In this document: in pieces, positions 1 through 10,944 of the stretch
How positions within the stretch are numbered: the first letter of the stretch is position 1
Layout of the letters: every line of letters begins with the position of its first letter
Assembly (NCBI GenBank): GCA_035582835.1
Contig: JAYKAV010003166.1
Location: 2,106,883 to 2,170,882 of the forward strand
Reading direction: 5' to 3'
DNA length: 64,000 nucleotides
Origin: Phoebastria nigripes
Lineage: Eukaryota; Chordata; Aves; Procellariiformes; Diomedeidae
Program-made: the position numbers and the translations under genes
Notes under the pieces: generated by a model
Told to the model about the DNA's origin: nothing
Database searches by the model: none
Seen by the model: the letters and a program-made list of their open reading frames with translations, nothing else

Positions 1-3000
1 GGGGATCACGGTCCTGCTAATATTTATTCTAGCAGATCCACCGTGTTTGCAGGGACGTATTTCAGGGAAAAGCTCACAGCTGGGTATTTTACGAGGGGAA
101 GAGTTATACGAAGAAATGTTGCTGAGGGATTTCTCCAGCTCGCTCGCTGTCGGGGCTGCCAGCCTCCAGCCCCCGTCCCCCGCGGGGATGCACGCTCAAG
201 GGGAGGAAAAACCTGCGGAAAAGGATGGATGTGGGGGGTAAGTCAGTTCCCGCAGCCTTCCTGGCTTTTAGCCTTGGTCCCCGCATGGTGCGGAGCATCA
301 CGAGAGCCCTGCGGGAAGGAGACATAGCCTGAGCTTGGTCACCACCACGCAAGGGCTTTGCTCTGGGGGTCGGCTGGCAGCCCTGTGGCTCGTTCCGAGT
401 GGCCAAGGATTTCTTATTTGTATTTTTAAATGATTTTTCAGGTGCTTGCTTTAGTAACGTCTCATTTTCTTCCTCTCCCTGAGGGATTGCTCAGCATGCT
501 GGATTGCTGCAGCTTTGGGGAGAGGTAGGGAAAGATAAACCAGCACCTCAAATGGTCAGAAATGGGTTATTGCGGTTGTGAGCAAAAAGTGTTTTGGGTG
601 AAAGGTCCGTTACTGATGCTCGCTGGGTGAAGTCTGGATGGCCACAAGCATCTCCCAAAAGCCACCTGTGTCAGATCCGGGAGGATGTCTGGATTCCCAT
701 GGTTTCCTTGAGATCAACAGCAGTTGGGATGTCTGCTACCCCTTTCGGTCTGGCGCTGAAGGACAAGGTTGTGGAGAGGCTTGGAGGGAGCCCAGGGCTG
801 CCTGGCCATGGGGAACAAGCGCCGCATTGTGCCACCANAACTGCTCTTTGGCCGATATCAATAGAGGACTTGACTGCCCGGTTTTGCCAGCTCAACACTT
901 CAGCACGNGCTAAATTCACCCAATAAATAAAAAATGAGCAGAAAACTCCCAATGGGTTGAGAACAGATGCTCCATTGATGGTCGTGGCTGATCCACCATG
1001 GCTCCGCGGCCAGCGCAGGCGATGCTGGCTCGGTTATCACCATCCTGGGGAGACCCTTCCCCAAAATGTCCCTCCCCGCACCCTTACAATGCCGACCCCG
1101 CCTGCGCGGCGGCCGTCCCCCACGCCGGGAAGGTGAGGNGTGGGATTTCGTGGCAGCTGGTGCCTGTGAAAACTTGCTTACCGAGCCAAGCACCGGCAAA
1201 CCTGCGTCAGAGGGAGTGCCTCCGCCTGGCACCCGCACGTGGCCTTCCTCCACGAGCAGCCGCTGCAGCGCTGGGAGCTGCGGGACCGTCGGAAGGGTTT
1301 TTCCATCCTCTGACAGGGAAAGTAAAAATATTACCTGGAACAACTCAAGGCTGTACGTGGAAAATGTTGGGTTGCAGCGCGTGTGGATTTGAGCAGGGAA
1401 AATGAGGCTGTTGGCTTGATAACCTTGCCAAAGTCCAATAAAATGCAAAACTTCCCTGAAAGTCAAGTACATTCATGGCTGTTCTCCGAGATGCGTCCAA
1501 GCTTGGAAACACTTTTCATTTGGATGGGAAGAGTGTGCCGTGGACCGGTTTAGTTGCTCTCCAGGTTGCATCCTCCTTCATTCATCATTACAGGCATCGC
1601 CCATCTCCTTCTCTGAAGCGCTGTAGAGCATCTTCCATCCTCGCAGGATGCTCTAGCCCACCCCCAGCAGCCCGGCACACCCGTGCCTGGGTACTGAGCC
1701 CAGGGAAGTGCCGGAGCCAGGAGATGAGCTCGATTAGCAGAAGGAGAAAAATAACATTCTCAGAAGTGCCAGAGTTTTGTTTCTAGAAAGGATNTGCACT
1801 TCTGAGAGGGCTGTTGACTTTCAGGAGACTTAGGCTTTCAAGTACCTAAATCACTTTTGGAAATATGCTTGCAAATTTTTGTAAGTACTTAGAAAATATT
1901 TCTCCTATGTCCTCAGGCCTTCTCCAAGTGCAATGGTAATTACAAGTTGTCCATTAACCACAATGTGCAAATCTCTGCTTGAAGCTGTTATGCATTCAGC
2001 ACCTAGAAGACAGACCGCATGGAGAGGCTTGGCTTGTATTTAAAAAATAGAAGGATGATGTGGGGACTGGGTGCAGTTGGGTTTTTAGAGGACAAATGCC
2101 TGGTTTTTCACATGGGCTTGGGGCTTGTGGGTTTTTGGAAGGTTTCAGAGACTGAAGGCTGTGTGAAATGTAGCCCCCCAGCTTGGGCAGTGGCCAACTC
2201 CTCCTTGGGCAGCAGAAACTTCTCCTTTCAGATACAACAGCCTCTGCGTCATCTGCTGCAACGACTTGTTTTACCGTGGTGCGTCATTTAGCGCCGTGCC
2301 CAAAGCCTCTCAGCAACGTGCGGTCAGTGGGTACGAATTCAGCCCAAGTACCTTGGATTTCTTAAGAAATGATTGGAGTGTGAAGTAGGTGGGGCTTTGA
2401 CCTGCATCCCTCAGGGGACACGTAAAGGGATGATTTTGCTTCATTTAGAGCTTGGGGTAAGTTATTTTGGTGTTTACTCCCAGCTGACCTGGATTTGAAA
2501 GAAGAAAAAAACCTCAAGCAAATATGCATAAATTCCCCAGGAAGGTCGGTGGGGATGTTTGGAGCAAGGCTGTGTCTTCAGGCTGTGTGTTTGGTCATGA
2601 ACCGTGCGACAGCAGGCTCTGCCGGGTACTGAAACTCTCCTGGTTACTCCGGCTTCAGTCTGGCCCAGGCTCTTGGAGAGAGGGTGTGATGGAGACAGCA
2701 TGGTGTTTGCCTTCCCCCAGGTACCTGAGTGCAAGAGACCCAAAGAGCTCTCCTACACCCTCCTGCTATCCCCAGGCAACCCAACACCCATGTTAGTTCA
2801 GCGACATTTTGTCTAACCTANATTAATGGGTTCTGGTGATGAGATTTTACAGCTTTTGGAAATCTTTAGCGGTGCTCCAGGATCTTTATTGTTGGAAACA
2901 CAATACACCCTCCTACACCCCCCGCTTGCTACCTCCAGCCTAATCCCCACTTTTCCTAAACTGTTCCTCGGAGGTCACCTTGTCTGGAGTTACCAACTTC

Positions 3001-4533
3001 TTGGTGCGCTGGACTCTCAAAGAGCTGCTGGCATCTGGCTTTGCAGATTTAACCCCACCAGACAGCTTATTCAAGAAAATACTGACTGACGCGCCNGTGA
3101 AGCCTCTGGGGAATCCCACCTGACCCATATTCCCACCGAGACACGAACTACCCCTAACTTACCACGGAGTGTAGTTTTTCTCCTTTAGTTTTTCTTCATG
3201 TGCCCATCTCCTACAGCCTGTAGACAAAATATAAGCCGTGTACCCGTGCTGCGGTCTTCTCATCACAGAGGTTTCAGTTGACACTAAAAAAAGCCTCCCC
3301 CGAGATAGGGATCTTTAAAAGCGAGGAATCTCCTAACCGGGAACCCTGCTTCATTGCAAATATGCTTCAGGTTTCATACTGCACGTAAATCCCACGTCAG
3401 GAAAGGCAAAACGTAAGGAGGAGGGGAGCGCTGGACGCTCGTGTGCTCATACCTATATAGCGGTGTGGTTTCTGAGGATTTGGGGGCCACAGATCAGGTG
3501 AGCATCTTCAGCTGGCGAGGGGGCTGCCTCCCCCCCGGGTATGTACTGGATGCACATTCAGGCCCATCGGGTGGGACGTGGCCGGGCCAGGTGTCTGTGA
3601 AGTGAGTGCACCATCGCACGCTCGCTTTGCGCGCTGGCTCTTGCGAGAGGCTTGCGCAAGCTGCTGAGATGCTCCACCATCTTCTCCTGCTCCGAGCACG
3701 CTCTCTGCCCTGCAGCCAGCGGGATGGCCACGTTATTTCCATTGGCATTCACTAATTAGGATTTCGTTTGCTCCTTTAAAAAACAACCCGGGTAAAAGGC
3801 ATGCCCTGTCAGGTAAGCACGTTTGTGGTCAGGCAGCATCTCCGAGAGGTTGTGTCTGCTCCGCTGCGAAGGGTTTTGAATGCCCGCGAGCTCCTCATCA
3901 TTGTCGGAGTTTGAAACCACTTTGAAGACGTGACAGTACATAAACTAAATCAAGTTTCTGGCCAAGGCAACCAGCCATGGAGCCTCTTCTTTAGAGAGAT
4001 GAGGGGCAGAGAACTGACCTCGCGTGGTCTTTAAAAAGGGAGGACGGCCATGAGCCATGACAGCGGAGGGTTTAGCAGCACACAAGCTCCGGCTGCTTAA
4101 AGAAGGGGCTGAAGTTTCTCTGAGCTAGTTTAATAAATGGAGTTGTTGGAAACATTCATTTACGTTTGGCAGAACAGCTCTGTACTGCCTTACACGTGCG
4201 ACGGGGAGGTGCGTGGGGTGGAGGCAGTGATGGGGCTGATCCGGACCAGGGTGGGGATGNTTTTGGTGCCATCGCCTGTTGCAGGGATGGGAGAGGCGCA
4301 GGAGCTGCCATGGGTGGGGAGGTGGGGGTTTGCAGCGGCTCCGGGGACCAGGCGGCTGCGAGCTGAGTGTTGCAGCTGCTCTGCTCGCTTTCTGCTGGGA
4401 TGGGGAGGCTCGCAGGTTTGGGGGCCAGGGGACTCTTGGCTCACCTGGTGTAACTTCTAGCCCAGCTTCAGGATTCCCTCCGGTCCCTGTCCCCACGCCT
4501 CTCTCAGCTGCCTCTTTCCCCTTGCCTTTGCAG
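1..4533 (+). other. FAM53B: FAM53B terminal intron (3' part)
   Basis: No coding exon is recognisable on either strand here, and the stretch ends in a clear 3' splice site before the FAM53B last exon. That site has a pyrimidine-rich run at about 4468-4530 and then CAG with the AG at 4532-4533. The open frames (for example the - strand frame at 900-1472) have no recognisable domain and the ordinary composition of chance frames. Canonical AATAAA strings occur on the + strand near 922-931 and 1438, so premature polyadenylation is possible in principle, but nothing else supports it. A small CpG-rich patch lies at about 3600-3660. The large serine-rich exon expected upstream in FAM53 genes is not seen and probably lies left of the window. 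Confidence 0.65.
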
Positions 4534-4863
4534 AACCGCCAGACTTTCAACAGCCTTACCTGCCTTAGCGCCGCGGCCGAGGACGGCTCCCAGCGGCTCC
4601 CCGGCCCCCAGCCATGGACCTCGGCCCCCCGCTCCCCGGAGGTGATGCCGGGCAGGACCCCCGCCTGCACCCCGGTGCCGGAGCCGCCACGCTCGCGGGC
4701 CGACGAGCGCCGGGCCAGCAGGGACGACCTCTCCTGCGAGGAGGAGGAGGAGGGTGGTGGGAAGGAGGAGGACGGGGCGGCGTGGCGGAGCGGCGGGACG
4801 GGCGCCGAGAGCCTCTTCCAGCTGGATGGCGAGATAGATATCGAGCAGATAGAAAACAACTGA
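4534..4863 (+). CDS. FAM53B: FAM53B (simplet family), last coding exon, C-terminal 109 residues
   Basis: This is the terminal coding exon of a spliced gene. It opens in frame directly after a good acceptor (pyrimidine tract plus CAG, AG at 4532-4533) and ends at TGA 4861-4863. The 109 encoded residues start NRQTFNSLTCLSAA, pass through a proline-rich middle (about residues 21-55), a basic patch RSRADERRASR (53-63) and an acidic run of glutamates (69-73), and end FQLDGEIDIEQIENN. I recognise that C-terminal tail as the conserved end of FAM53B. FAM53B (simplet) is a nuclear protein shown in fish to be needed for beta-catenin nuclear accumulation and so for Wnt-driven proliferation. The proline- and glutamate-rich middle is probably disordered and looks GC-inflated. 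LHPP in convergent orientation next door matches the mammalian gene order as I recall it. The upstream exons are not in the window. The other family members, FAM53A and FAM53C, are less likely given that neighbour. Confidence 0.85.
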   Translation, partial: NRQTFNSLTCLSAAAEDGSQRLPGPQPWTSAPRSPEVMPGRTPACTPVPEPPRSRADERRASRDDLSCEEEEEGGGKEEDGAAWRSGGTGAESLFQLDGEIDIEQIENN

Positions 4864-4920
4864 GGAGGGAGCGCATCCGCTCGGCCCGGGGTCGGGGGGC
4901 TGCCAGCAGAGCCGTGGAGG
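4565..4920. other. CpG-rich segment over the FAM53B last exon
   Basis: The last exon and first UTR bases are strongly GC-rich with many CpG dinucleotides (for example around 4570-4720 and 4865-4900). This composition, not selection, explains the long antisense frame at 4125-5012. The segment is exonic and most likely reflects the GC-rich 3' end of a bird gene rather than a promoter. Confidence 0.5.
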
Positions 4921-5490
4921 GCTCCCCGCTGCCGGCGTGGGGTTTGCAGGGTCCTGCCACTGCCCCCCTCCTGCCAGCTGGAGGGGACAAAGCAGCTTTG
5001 CCAAAATTTCATCAGGTATTTAGAGCAATTTGTGTGCGTGCGTGTGTAAATCTTGAAATTCTTTGTAACTACTGTAGCCAGAGATCAGCTAGTCGGAGGA
5101 AACTGCCTGTCCGACTGGGGAAACCAGGCGCAGGGATCACCAAAAACACTCGCATTTAGCGAGTAAATGGCTTTTGCCAACACGGGGTTGGAGCTGATGG
5201 GGCCGGCCACGCTCCCCTGGGTCCCACCTGCGCTTCTTTATTAGGGGATGCACAAGGAGAAACCACCACCCATGGGACTGGAAAAAGTGGGGGAAAACCA
5301 GAATATTGAGATTTGCAAACCGAGCGCTGGCTGGTGGCTGCGGGGGCGGCTGCGGCTCCTCTTCTCCCACTGCATTCCACGCAGCCCCGGCACCTGCCTG
5401 GCTCCCCANGTCCCTGGCAGTGCCGTGAGAAGGAAATCACAAGTAAAGTGTTTTGTTTAAATTTAATAATGGTAAGAGCTGGATTTTTAC

Positions 5491-5505
5491 TTTTTTTTTT
5501 TTTTT
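5491..5505 (+). repeat. Poly-T run (15 T) in FAM53B 3' UTR
   Basis: An uninterrupted homopolymer of fifteen T bases. It may be prone to slippage in sequencing. Confidence 0.9.
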
Positions 5506-6044
5506 AATTTTCCTTTTCCTGATGAGGAATTAAAGGGACCCCCAGCCCCCACAGCTCCAACGCAGGGCGGCATCTGCAGCAGTGCTTGGCGGGCGCTGCC
5601 CAAGGATGCTCAAATGCCTTCTCTATTTTTTTTTCTTCCCAGTCCCCTCTCTCAAACCCATCGGGAAAAAGCCCCGAACAGTCTTGGTGCTGCCCTCGCT
5701 CAGGTTCCCAANACCCAATTTTGAGCGGGGCCGGGCCATTTACCCGTGGCCGTGCCCTCTTTGCTACCCGAGGCACGGCTGCCACCCTCTTTTTTTCGCT
5801 CTGTCTTACTGTGAAGGGGCTGCACGCCCAAGGCACGCCGCGGGGTTACTTGATAAAAATCAGCTGGCGAAAAGCTGAAAATCCAGGTAGCAGCACTGAA
5901 AGCTTTTCCTCTTCCTGTGCCTTTTTGAAGCACAGATAAAGTGGTGACCATTATGTTTGTACGATATGAATTCTCTTTGGTAAAAATAAGCAGTCCACTC
6001 GCTAACAGGTTTAGGAGGACACTTTTTTTTTCTCCCCCTCCCTC

Positions 6045-6060
6045 TTTTTTTTTTTTTTTT
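6045..6060 (+). repeat. Poly-T run (16 T) in FAM53B 3' UTR
   Basis: An uninterrupted T-run preceded by a C/T-rich stretch from about 6023. It is simple sequence inside the UTR. Confidence 0.9.
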
Positions 6061-7240
6061 GTTTAAAGCTCTAGGAAAGCTGTACGAGTGGCTTCCAGCA
6101 TCTTCTGCAGGTTCCTTCAAGCTCAGGGTTTACTTCCCGAGCTCTGCAAAAGTGAGAAAGGAAAAAAAAGTCATTGATAACCAACAGCAATTGAAGACAT
6201 GACATTTTTAACGGGGTTCGGCCACCCCCGTTGGCAAAGCTTTAGGAGTCAGAAAGGGCTGCGAGCCGCTGGTACAGGTTTTATTCATCGTTTCTGGTTA
6301 TGTTAGTGCACTTTTTTCTGCGGTGGTTCGGGATGCGTGTGGCGTCTCCCATCACAGTGGAACCCATCAGCTGTTATATAGCTTTATCCCCCTCCTGGCA
6401 CCGCAGAGGTTTTGCCGACGGCAGTGGCCACGTCCGCTCCCTCCAGGCCAGGTGCTGGCAGGCAGGGCCAGCCCCAAATATTTGGGGAGGGGATGACAGG
6501 GATGTCTTTTCATTTTGGAGACCCCTCCAGCTCTTTTAAAGTATCGCTTGATGCATCGTTTAAAAGAAAATACATCCTGGCTTCATTTTTAGCCCTCCCG
6601 TAGTGGAAGGCGCTGCCCGTCGCAGGTGTTTTGGGAGGGTCCAGCCACGCCAGCGTTTCCCCAGGCTGCGGCCGCCCCTCCGGTCCGTGCCCCCGCAGCG
6701 GCACAGCCGCAGCACGGTTCTCGGCTTTGAGTCTTCCTGATGCTCGATACCCCCCACCACTGATGCGTCCCCGGTCTCGGGGTGCACCCGCTGGCCACCG
6801 GCACCTCCTCAGCTGCCAGCTCCCGACTGACCGAAAAAGGGCAAATTCACCCAAATCCATGTCCGGCTGCTGCCGCAGAGCTCTGGGTGGGCTCTCGCAT
6901 GCGCATCACCGGGGCTGTCATTCCTAAGGGCTTCTGTTTTCTCTCCAAGGGCTGCTGCCGGTGCCACGCTAACCCCCCCGGTAGGAAGGTGACCAGTGGA
7001 CCACTACCCAGCTGTACTCGCCGTAGCCGTAGCGTTCAGTTTACATACAGCACAACCCGTTTGCCTTACTAAAGACGCTTCTCCAATGAGTCATGGCCTT
7101 ATACTGGGCACGTTAGCGTAGGCACAGACTACAGTTAGCCACGGTTTTGAGGCCACNGTGGTGTTCTGTTGGATATTTTGTTGTTGGGTTTGTATGATTT
7201 CATGTACTTATTCTCAGTTTAAGAAAGCCTTACTTTTAAA

Positions 7241-7322
7241 TTTTTTTTTTCTCTCTCTCTCTGTAGAGGTAAAACATTTGTGGATTTATATATATATAAA
7301 TATATATATAAATAATTAAAAA
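7241..7322 (+). repeat. T-run, (CT)n and (AT)n microsatellite cluster
   Basis: Ten T bases (7241-7250) run into a CT repeat (7251-7262). After a short unique spacer there is an alternating TA tract (about 7286-7316) running into AT-rich sequence. It lies in the inferred FAM53B UTR. Confidence 0.9.
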
Positions 7323-7753
7323 TATTAAATATAATATAGTATGTGCCTCAGATTCAGGGGACATCCTGTTGATTGTAAAGTCAGAAGTGGCGTTGCTCCC
7401 CGGCACACGGGGGAGGTTCAGGAGATCCAAACCCTACGCCCGCAGCGACCACAGCGGGAGAGCAGGGCATCCCCCCGCAGGTCCTGCTCTTGGTTTTTAA
7501 TGGACTTCACCTATTATACAGANGCTTTGGTAACCCCACCCCACCCCCGGCAAATTCCTGCCGGCTGCCAGAATGTGATATTAAAGTAATATGCAGACAA
7601 TGGATGTTATTCCTTGCTAGGTAGCTAAAACAGGCTCATTATTGTGAAGGGACTTGGTGGCTTGTCCAAGGCGTAACCCAGGCTGGCCAGCAGCCATTTC
7701 AGGATGACAGCGAGCTGTGTCAGCAGCAAAAAGGGTTCATCAGTACGAGTCCT

Positions 7754-7756
<3 letters not shown>

Positions 7757-7774
<18 letters not shown>
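7757..7774 (+). repeat. Poly-A run (18 A)
   Basis: Eighteen consecutive A bases inside the inferred FAM53B 3' UTR. No upstream LINE or SINE body was recognised next to it. Confidence 0.9.
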
Positions 7775-7785
<11 letters not shown>

Positions 7786-7943
7786 GGAAAAGTCTTAGCA
7801 TGCGCAGGGGGAGTTTGCTGTGTGTTTGCAGATGCAGCTCTTTGAGCCTGTTCTATGAAAGATTACATTAAAGAGAAAAACAAAAGGAAGTATTTGTAAA
7901 ATAGATTGTAATTTTTCCACGTTATAGCATAGCCTATTTGGCC

Positions 7944-7949
7944 AATAAA
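7944..7949 (+). terminator. Possible proximal polyadenylation signal of FAM53B
   Basis: AATAAA followed about 2-20 bases later by the GT-rich stretch TTGTGTTTCAAGTGC. Together these resemble a functional polyadenylation site upstream of the main one. Use is inferred only. Confidence 0.35.
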
Positions 7950-8096
7950 GTTGTGTTTCAAGTGCATTGTTGAAAAGCTCCTGCCTGAACAGGCTGACAG
8001 ACTTACGTAGGATGTTATAGGATTGTAGCAGTGCTTTACAGCGTTTATGGGTTTGATGTTCAAGAAATCAAAAGAAGAGGATGGCCAAAAAAAAAA

Positions 8097-8156
8097 NNNN
8101 NNNNNNNNNNNNNNNNNNNNNNNNNNNNNNNNNNNNNNNNNNNNNNNNNNNNNNNN
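8097..8156. other. Assembly gap (60 N) flanked by A-runs
   Basis: Sixty N bases are preceded by ten A bases (8087-8096) and followed by fifteen A bases (8157-8171). The gap therefore sits inside a long A-homopolymer or A-rich simple repeat that the assembly could not resolve. The true length of the tract is unknown. Confidence 0.95.
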
Positions 8157-8397
8157 AAAAAAAAAAAAAAAGCCTTCTGAAGCTATGACCTGTAGTAGCC
8201 AAGTCTCGCTGGCAATTGCACAAGCGCAGCGGGATGCGCGTGTCCCCGGGGAGGGGCTGCCCGAGGTGCCCCCCGCCGGTGCAGGCTGCCCTCTCCCCGG
8301 GCGGGCGAGGAGGCTGCCCACTCGTGACTCCCCTCCATGACTTGATTGCACTAGAGCAGCTCAGTCTCAGGAAATTGCTTGTTACTTTTACTGTGTA

Positions 8398-8403
8398 AAT
8401 AAA
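8398..8403 (+). terminator. FAM53B: Main polyadenylation signal of FAM53B
   Basis: AATAAA sits in a stretch reading TTTTACTGTGTAAATAAAG. A CA dinucleotide about 12 bases downstream (8415-8416) is a plausible cleavage site, and GT-rich sequence follows at about 8440-8490. It is the last + strand signal before the intergenic stretch, so it best explains the 3' end of FAM53B. Confidence 0.6.
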
Positions 8404-9700
8404 GCTTCCTGGTTCAATAACCCCCGGCCGGCGTCTCGCCTCTCTTGTGCTGTCCCCGTGGCCGGGCGCTGCTGCGGGGTGGGGGGTGTTGGGGATCCCC
8501 CGCTGCCCCTCGGGGATGTAACGGCTGGGTTGTGGCAGCGGTTGGGGTTTGATGGGGCAGAGCTGGGTGCGGGTGCAGGAGCCCCATGTGCCTCTCCTCT
8601 CCTGGAGGGGTCTGGCTGCACCTCCTTGGCATCTCCATGGGTGCTGGGGTGGGGTGGGAGGGGGGGATGTCCCAAAAAATGGGTGTGGGTTGGGAAAGCT
8701 GGGGCCCTCCATCGAGGTGCCCATGTCAGAAATAGTAAGGGTGTCCCAGCCTTGGGTTGCATCAGAAAAATCGGCATTTTTTTGATGTTCACGTGCAGGC
8801 AGATGTGATGCATCCCCCTGCGGTGGGGGGACGTCTCCCATGGTCCCCCCCCCCAGCCTGATGCTGGCTGTTATTTAGCTTAACACCATCGAAGAGGTAA
8901 CAGCGAAATGCAAATCAGCATTCAAGTCCCAAGTAGCACCTTATGCTTTAAGGACAGAGATAATGTCCCAGCTCTTAAAAGAAAATCTAAACCCGAGCAA
9001 AGCAAGAGCCCACAGCAGGGCAAGGGCACACGGGGGTGTTAAATAAATTTGTGGGGAAACAGGGCGGTATCTCCCTACAGCCTTTGTAAACCAGAAAGGA
9101 AAACGGCTGCGTTTCCTCGAGTGAGCAAACACTTTAAAAAAGTTTCATGACAAATGGCAGGATGTTTATCTACCTAAACTTAATCAGATTGAAGTGATAG
9201 GCTTAGTATAATAGAGCAAAAAGGAAGAATTATAGGATAACAAAGAAATTTTCAGTGACCCGTCACAGCCCTAACGTTTGACCAGGGTTTACGGCATCCT
9301 TCGCGTGTGCAGGGATGCACACGGTGCCGTACACTTTGGCTGAACTGCTATCCAGAGGATAAAAGATACAAAAAAACAGACCTAAAAATTGCACTAAGGT
9401 CATTTTCCCAGATGTGGTTTATTTTATTATAATTTAATTCCTAGCCCGCTTTCCCCTGCTGTCCCCAAGGGGTGCCGTGCAGCTCAGTGGCCAGCTGGTA
9501 GCTCTGAAAAACAAGCGTTTCCAACACTCACAGGCTGCTCCAGAAACACGGAGCATCACTTCGGTGTCCTTCAGCGACCAGGGTCGTCTTCAGCTATTGG
9601 GACTGCTGGAAACATTAGCTGGAATTATCGTTTACCTCCTGCTTGCAAATGCAGAAAGCAGTAGCTGAATGCAGACAGTGGCCAGAGCACGCTGCCTGAG

Positions 9701-9738
9701 CATATGTATATATAAATATATGTAACACATACATAATA
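9701..9738. repeat. Degenerate (TA)n tract
   Basis: Alternating TATATA blocks interrupted by single bases, consistent with an old dinucleotide microsatellite. Confidence 0.75.
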
Positions 9739-10659
9739 ATTGCATACCTTTCCATGGTCCCATGGGAGGTCTGAAGCAGGTTAAAGTCCAAATGGTCTCG
9801 TTCCATTCCAGCCTAAAGCACCAAGTCTTGCCTAAAACCCAAGGGGGTGCAGAGCTGCTGACATCCTGGTTAAAANGGGACTTTTGCCTATAAAAGGGTG
9901 ACACTTACCAATGCTGGCAAGCGTCGGTGAAGGTAGGCACCCTCTGCTTCCCCCTGGGGCAGAGGATGTGATGGAGCAACCCCCAATCTCTAACTCTGCT
10001 CCCTGGTTTGAGCTCCTATCCCTGCTGCGCTCCTGCCACGTGCAGCGTAGCCAGGTGTTACCGTGCACGCTGCAATAGCTGCGCTGTAAAACTGTCGGGT
10101 GAGAGAAACTAAAAACCCCGGGGATCTGCTAGAGTACTGCAATGCCCAGCAGCAGGGAGCAGCTCATTTTAGCAATGTTTATTCTGATTAGAAAAAAAGA
10201 AAAATCTCATGCCTGTCCCTGCTCAATGGAGCTGAGCGCTCCCTGGCAGCAGGATGGGGCTGAGCTGGGGCTAAACTGATGCGGTGGGTGCTCGGCAGGC
10301 ATGCGGTGCTGGCGCAGGATCAGTCCCAGGGGATGCTCTGCGAGTAGACTGGGTTCGTCCCATTAAGGTAGCTACAGCCATCAGGGAGTGGTGTATGCCT
10401 TGTGGTTTTGGTATCCAGGAGGATTGGAGGAAAGTTTAGCAATGACTACTGAGAAGGAAACAAAGTGGCCGAACATTTCCACATAACATTTCTAAAGCAG
10501 AATTTATAGTCGTGGCAGGAGGACTGATGGAGCTGGTGCTTTACAGAGACCGGTTCCCAGTTGGGACTGGAAACTTAAAGCCAGGAGCTCCAGCACCGGC
10601 TGGAGCCGAGTTGCCCTCGCTGGCCTTCACGGCAGGGCCAAGCATGCCTGCCATGCCGT

Positions 10660-10790
10660 CCCGTGATGCCCCCCACTGGCGCACCCGCCGGCGGGTGAGC
10701 TGGAGTTTTGCGGGGCTCAACGCCGACAGCGCCCGGGCGCGGGCGAGTCCCCGGCTGCACGGCCGGGATTTTAACGGGAAGGGGTAGGAA
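10660..10790. other. Small CpG-rich patch downstream of LHPP
   Basis: A dense cluster of CpG dinucleotides (for example CGCACCCGCCGGCGGG and GCGCCCGGGCGCGGGCG) stands out from its surroundings. It lies about 150-300 bases past the inferred LHPP polyadenylation site. It could be a small CpG island or GC-biased intergenic sequence. No TATA box or first exon was recognised. Confidence 0.45.
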
Positions 10791-10944
10791 ACCTGTGTCC
10801 CCCCCAGCCATGCCTGCATGCAAGACCCGCCACGGAGAGAAGAAAAGGCCCATCGGTCCCACAGCCCTCACCAGGGAAAAGCATTTCAGATCTTCTAAGC
10901 ATCCCTGCCAGTGCTGATGTGACTGAACACAACGACAAACGGGC

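Larger units (their letters stand above)
4864..8420 (+). other. FAM53B: FAM53B 3' untranslated region
   Basis: About 3.5 kb of non-coding sequence lies between the FAM53B stop codon and a strong polyadenylation signal at 8398-8403. It contains T-runs (5491-5505, 6045-6060), an 18-base A-run (7757-7774), a CT/AT microsatellite (7241-7322) and a 60-base assembly gap flanked by A-runs (8097-8156). Several GC-rich patches (about 6600-6900 and 8220-8340) give long chance frames. Its extent is inferred from the signals, since no transcript can be seen from the sequence alone. A shorter form ending near 7965 is also possible. Confidence 0.6.
8421..10944. other. Intergenic region between the convergent FAM53B and LHPP 3' ends
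   Basis: About 2.5 kb with no recognisable exon or RNA gene. The left part is G-rich on the + strand (8470-8700). An octamer-like ATGCAAAT occurs at 8908-8915, a TA-rich tract at 9701-9738, and a CpG-rich patch at 10660-10790. Open frames here are short and without known domains. Confidence 0.55.

Noticed and set aside
900..1472. 190-codon - strand frame in the FAM53B intron
   Set aside because: It has no recognisable domain, contains unknown bases, and its composition is that of chance frames.
4125..5012. 295-codon frame on the - strand
   Set aside because: It is antisense to the FAM53B last exon in CpG-rich DNA, where stop codons are rare by composition. It shows no known domain.
7863..8841. 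Frames of 162 and 257 codons on the - strand across the 60-N gap
   Set aside because: They run through an A/T homopolymer and unknown bases in the FAM53B 3' UTR, and the residues are low complexity.
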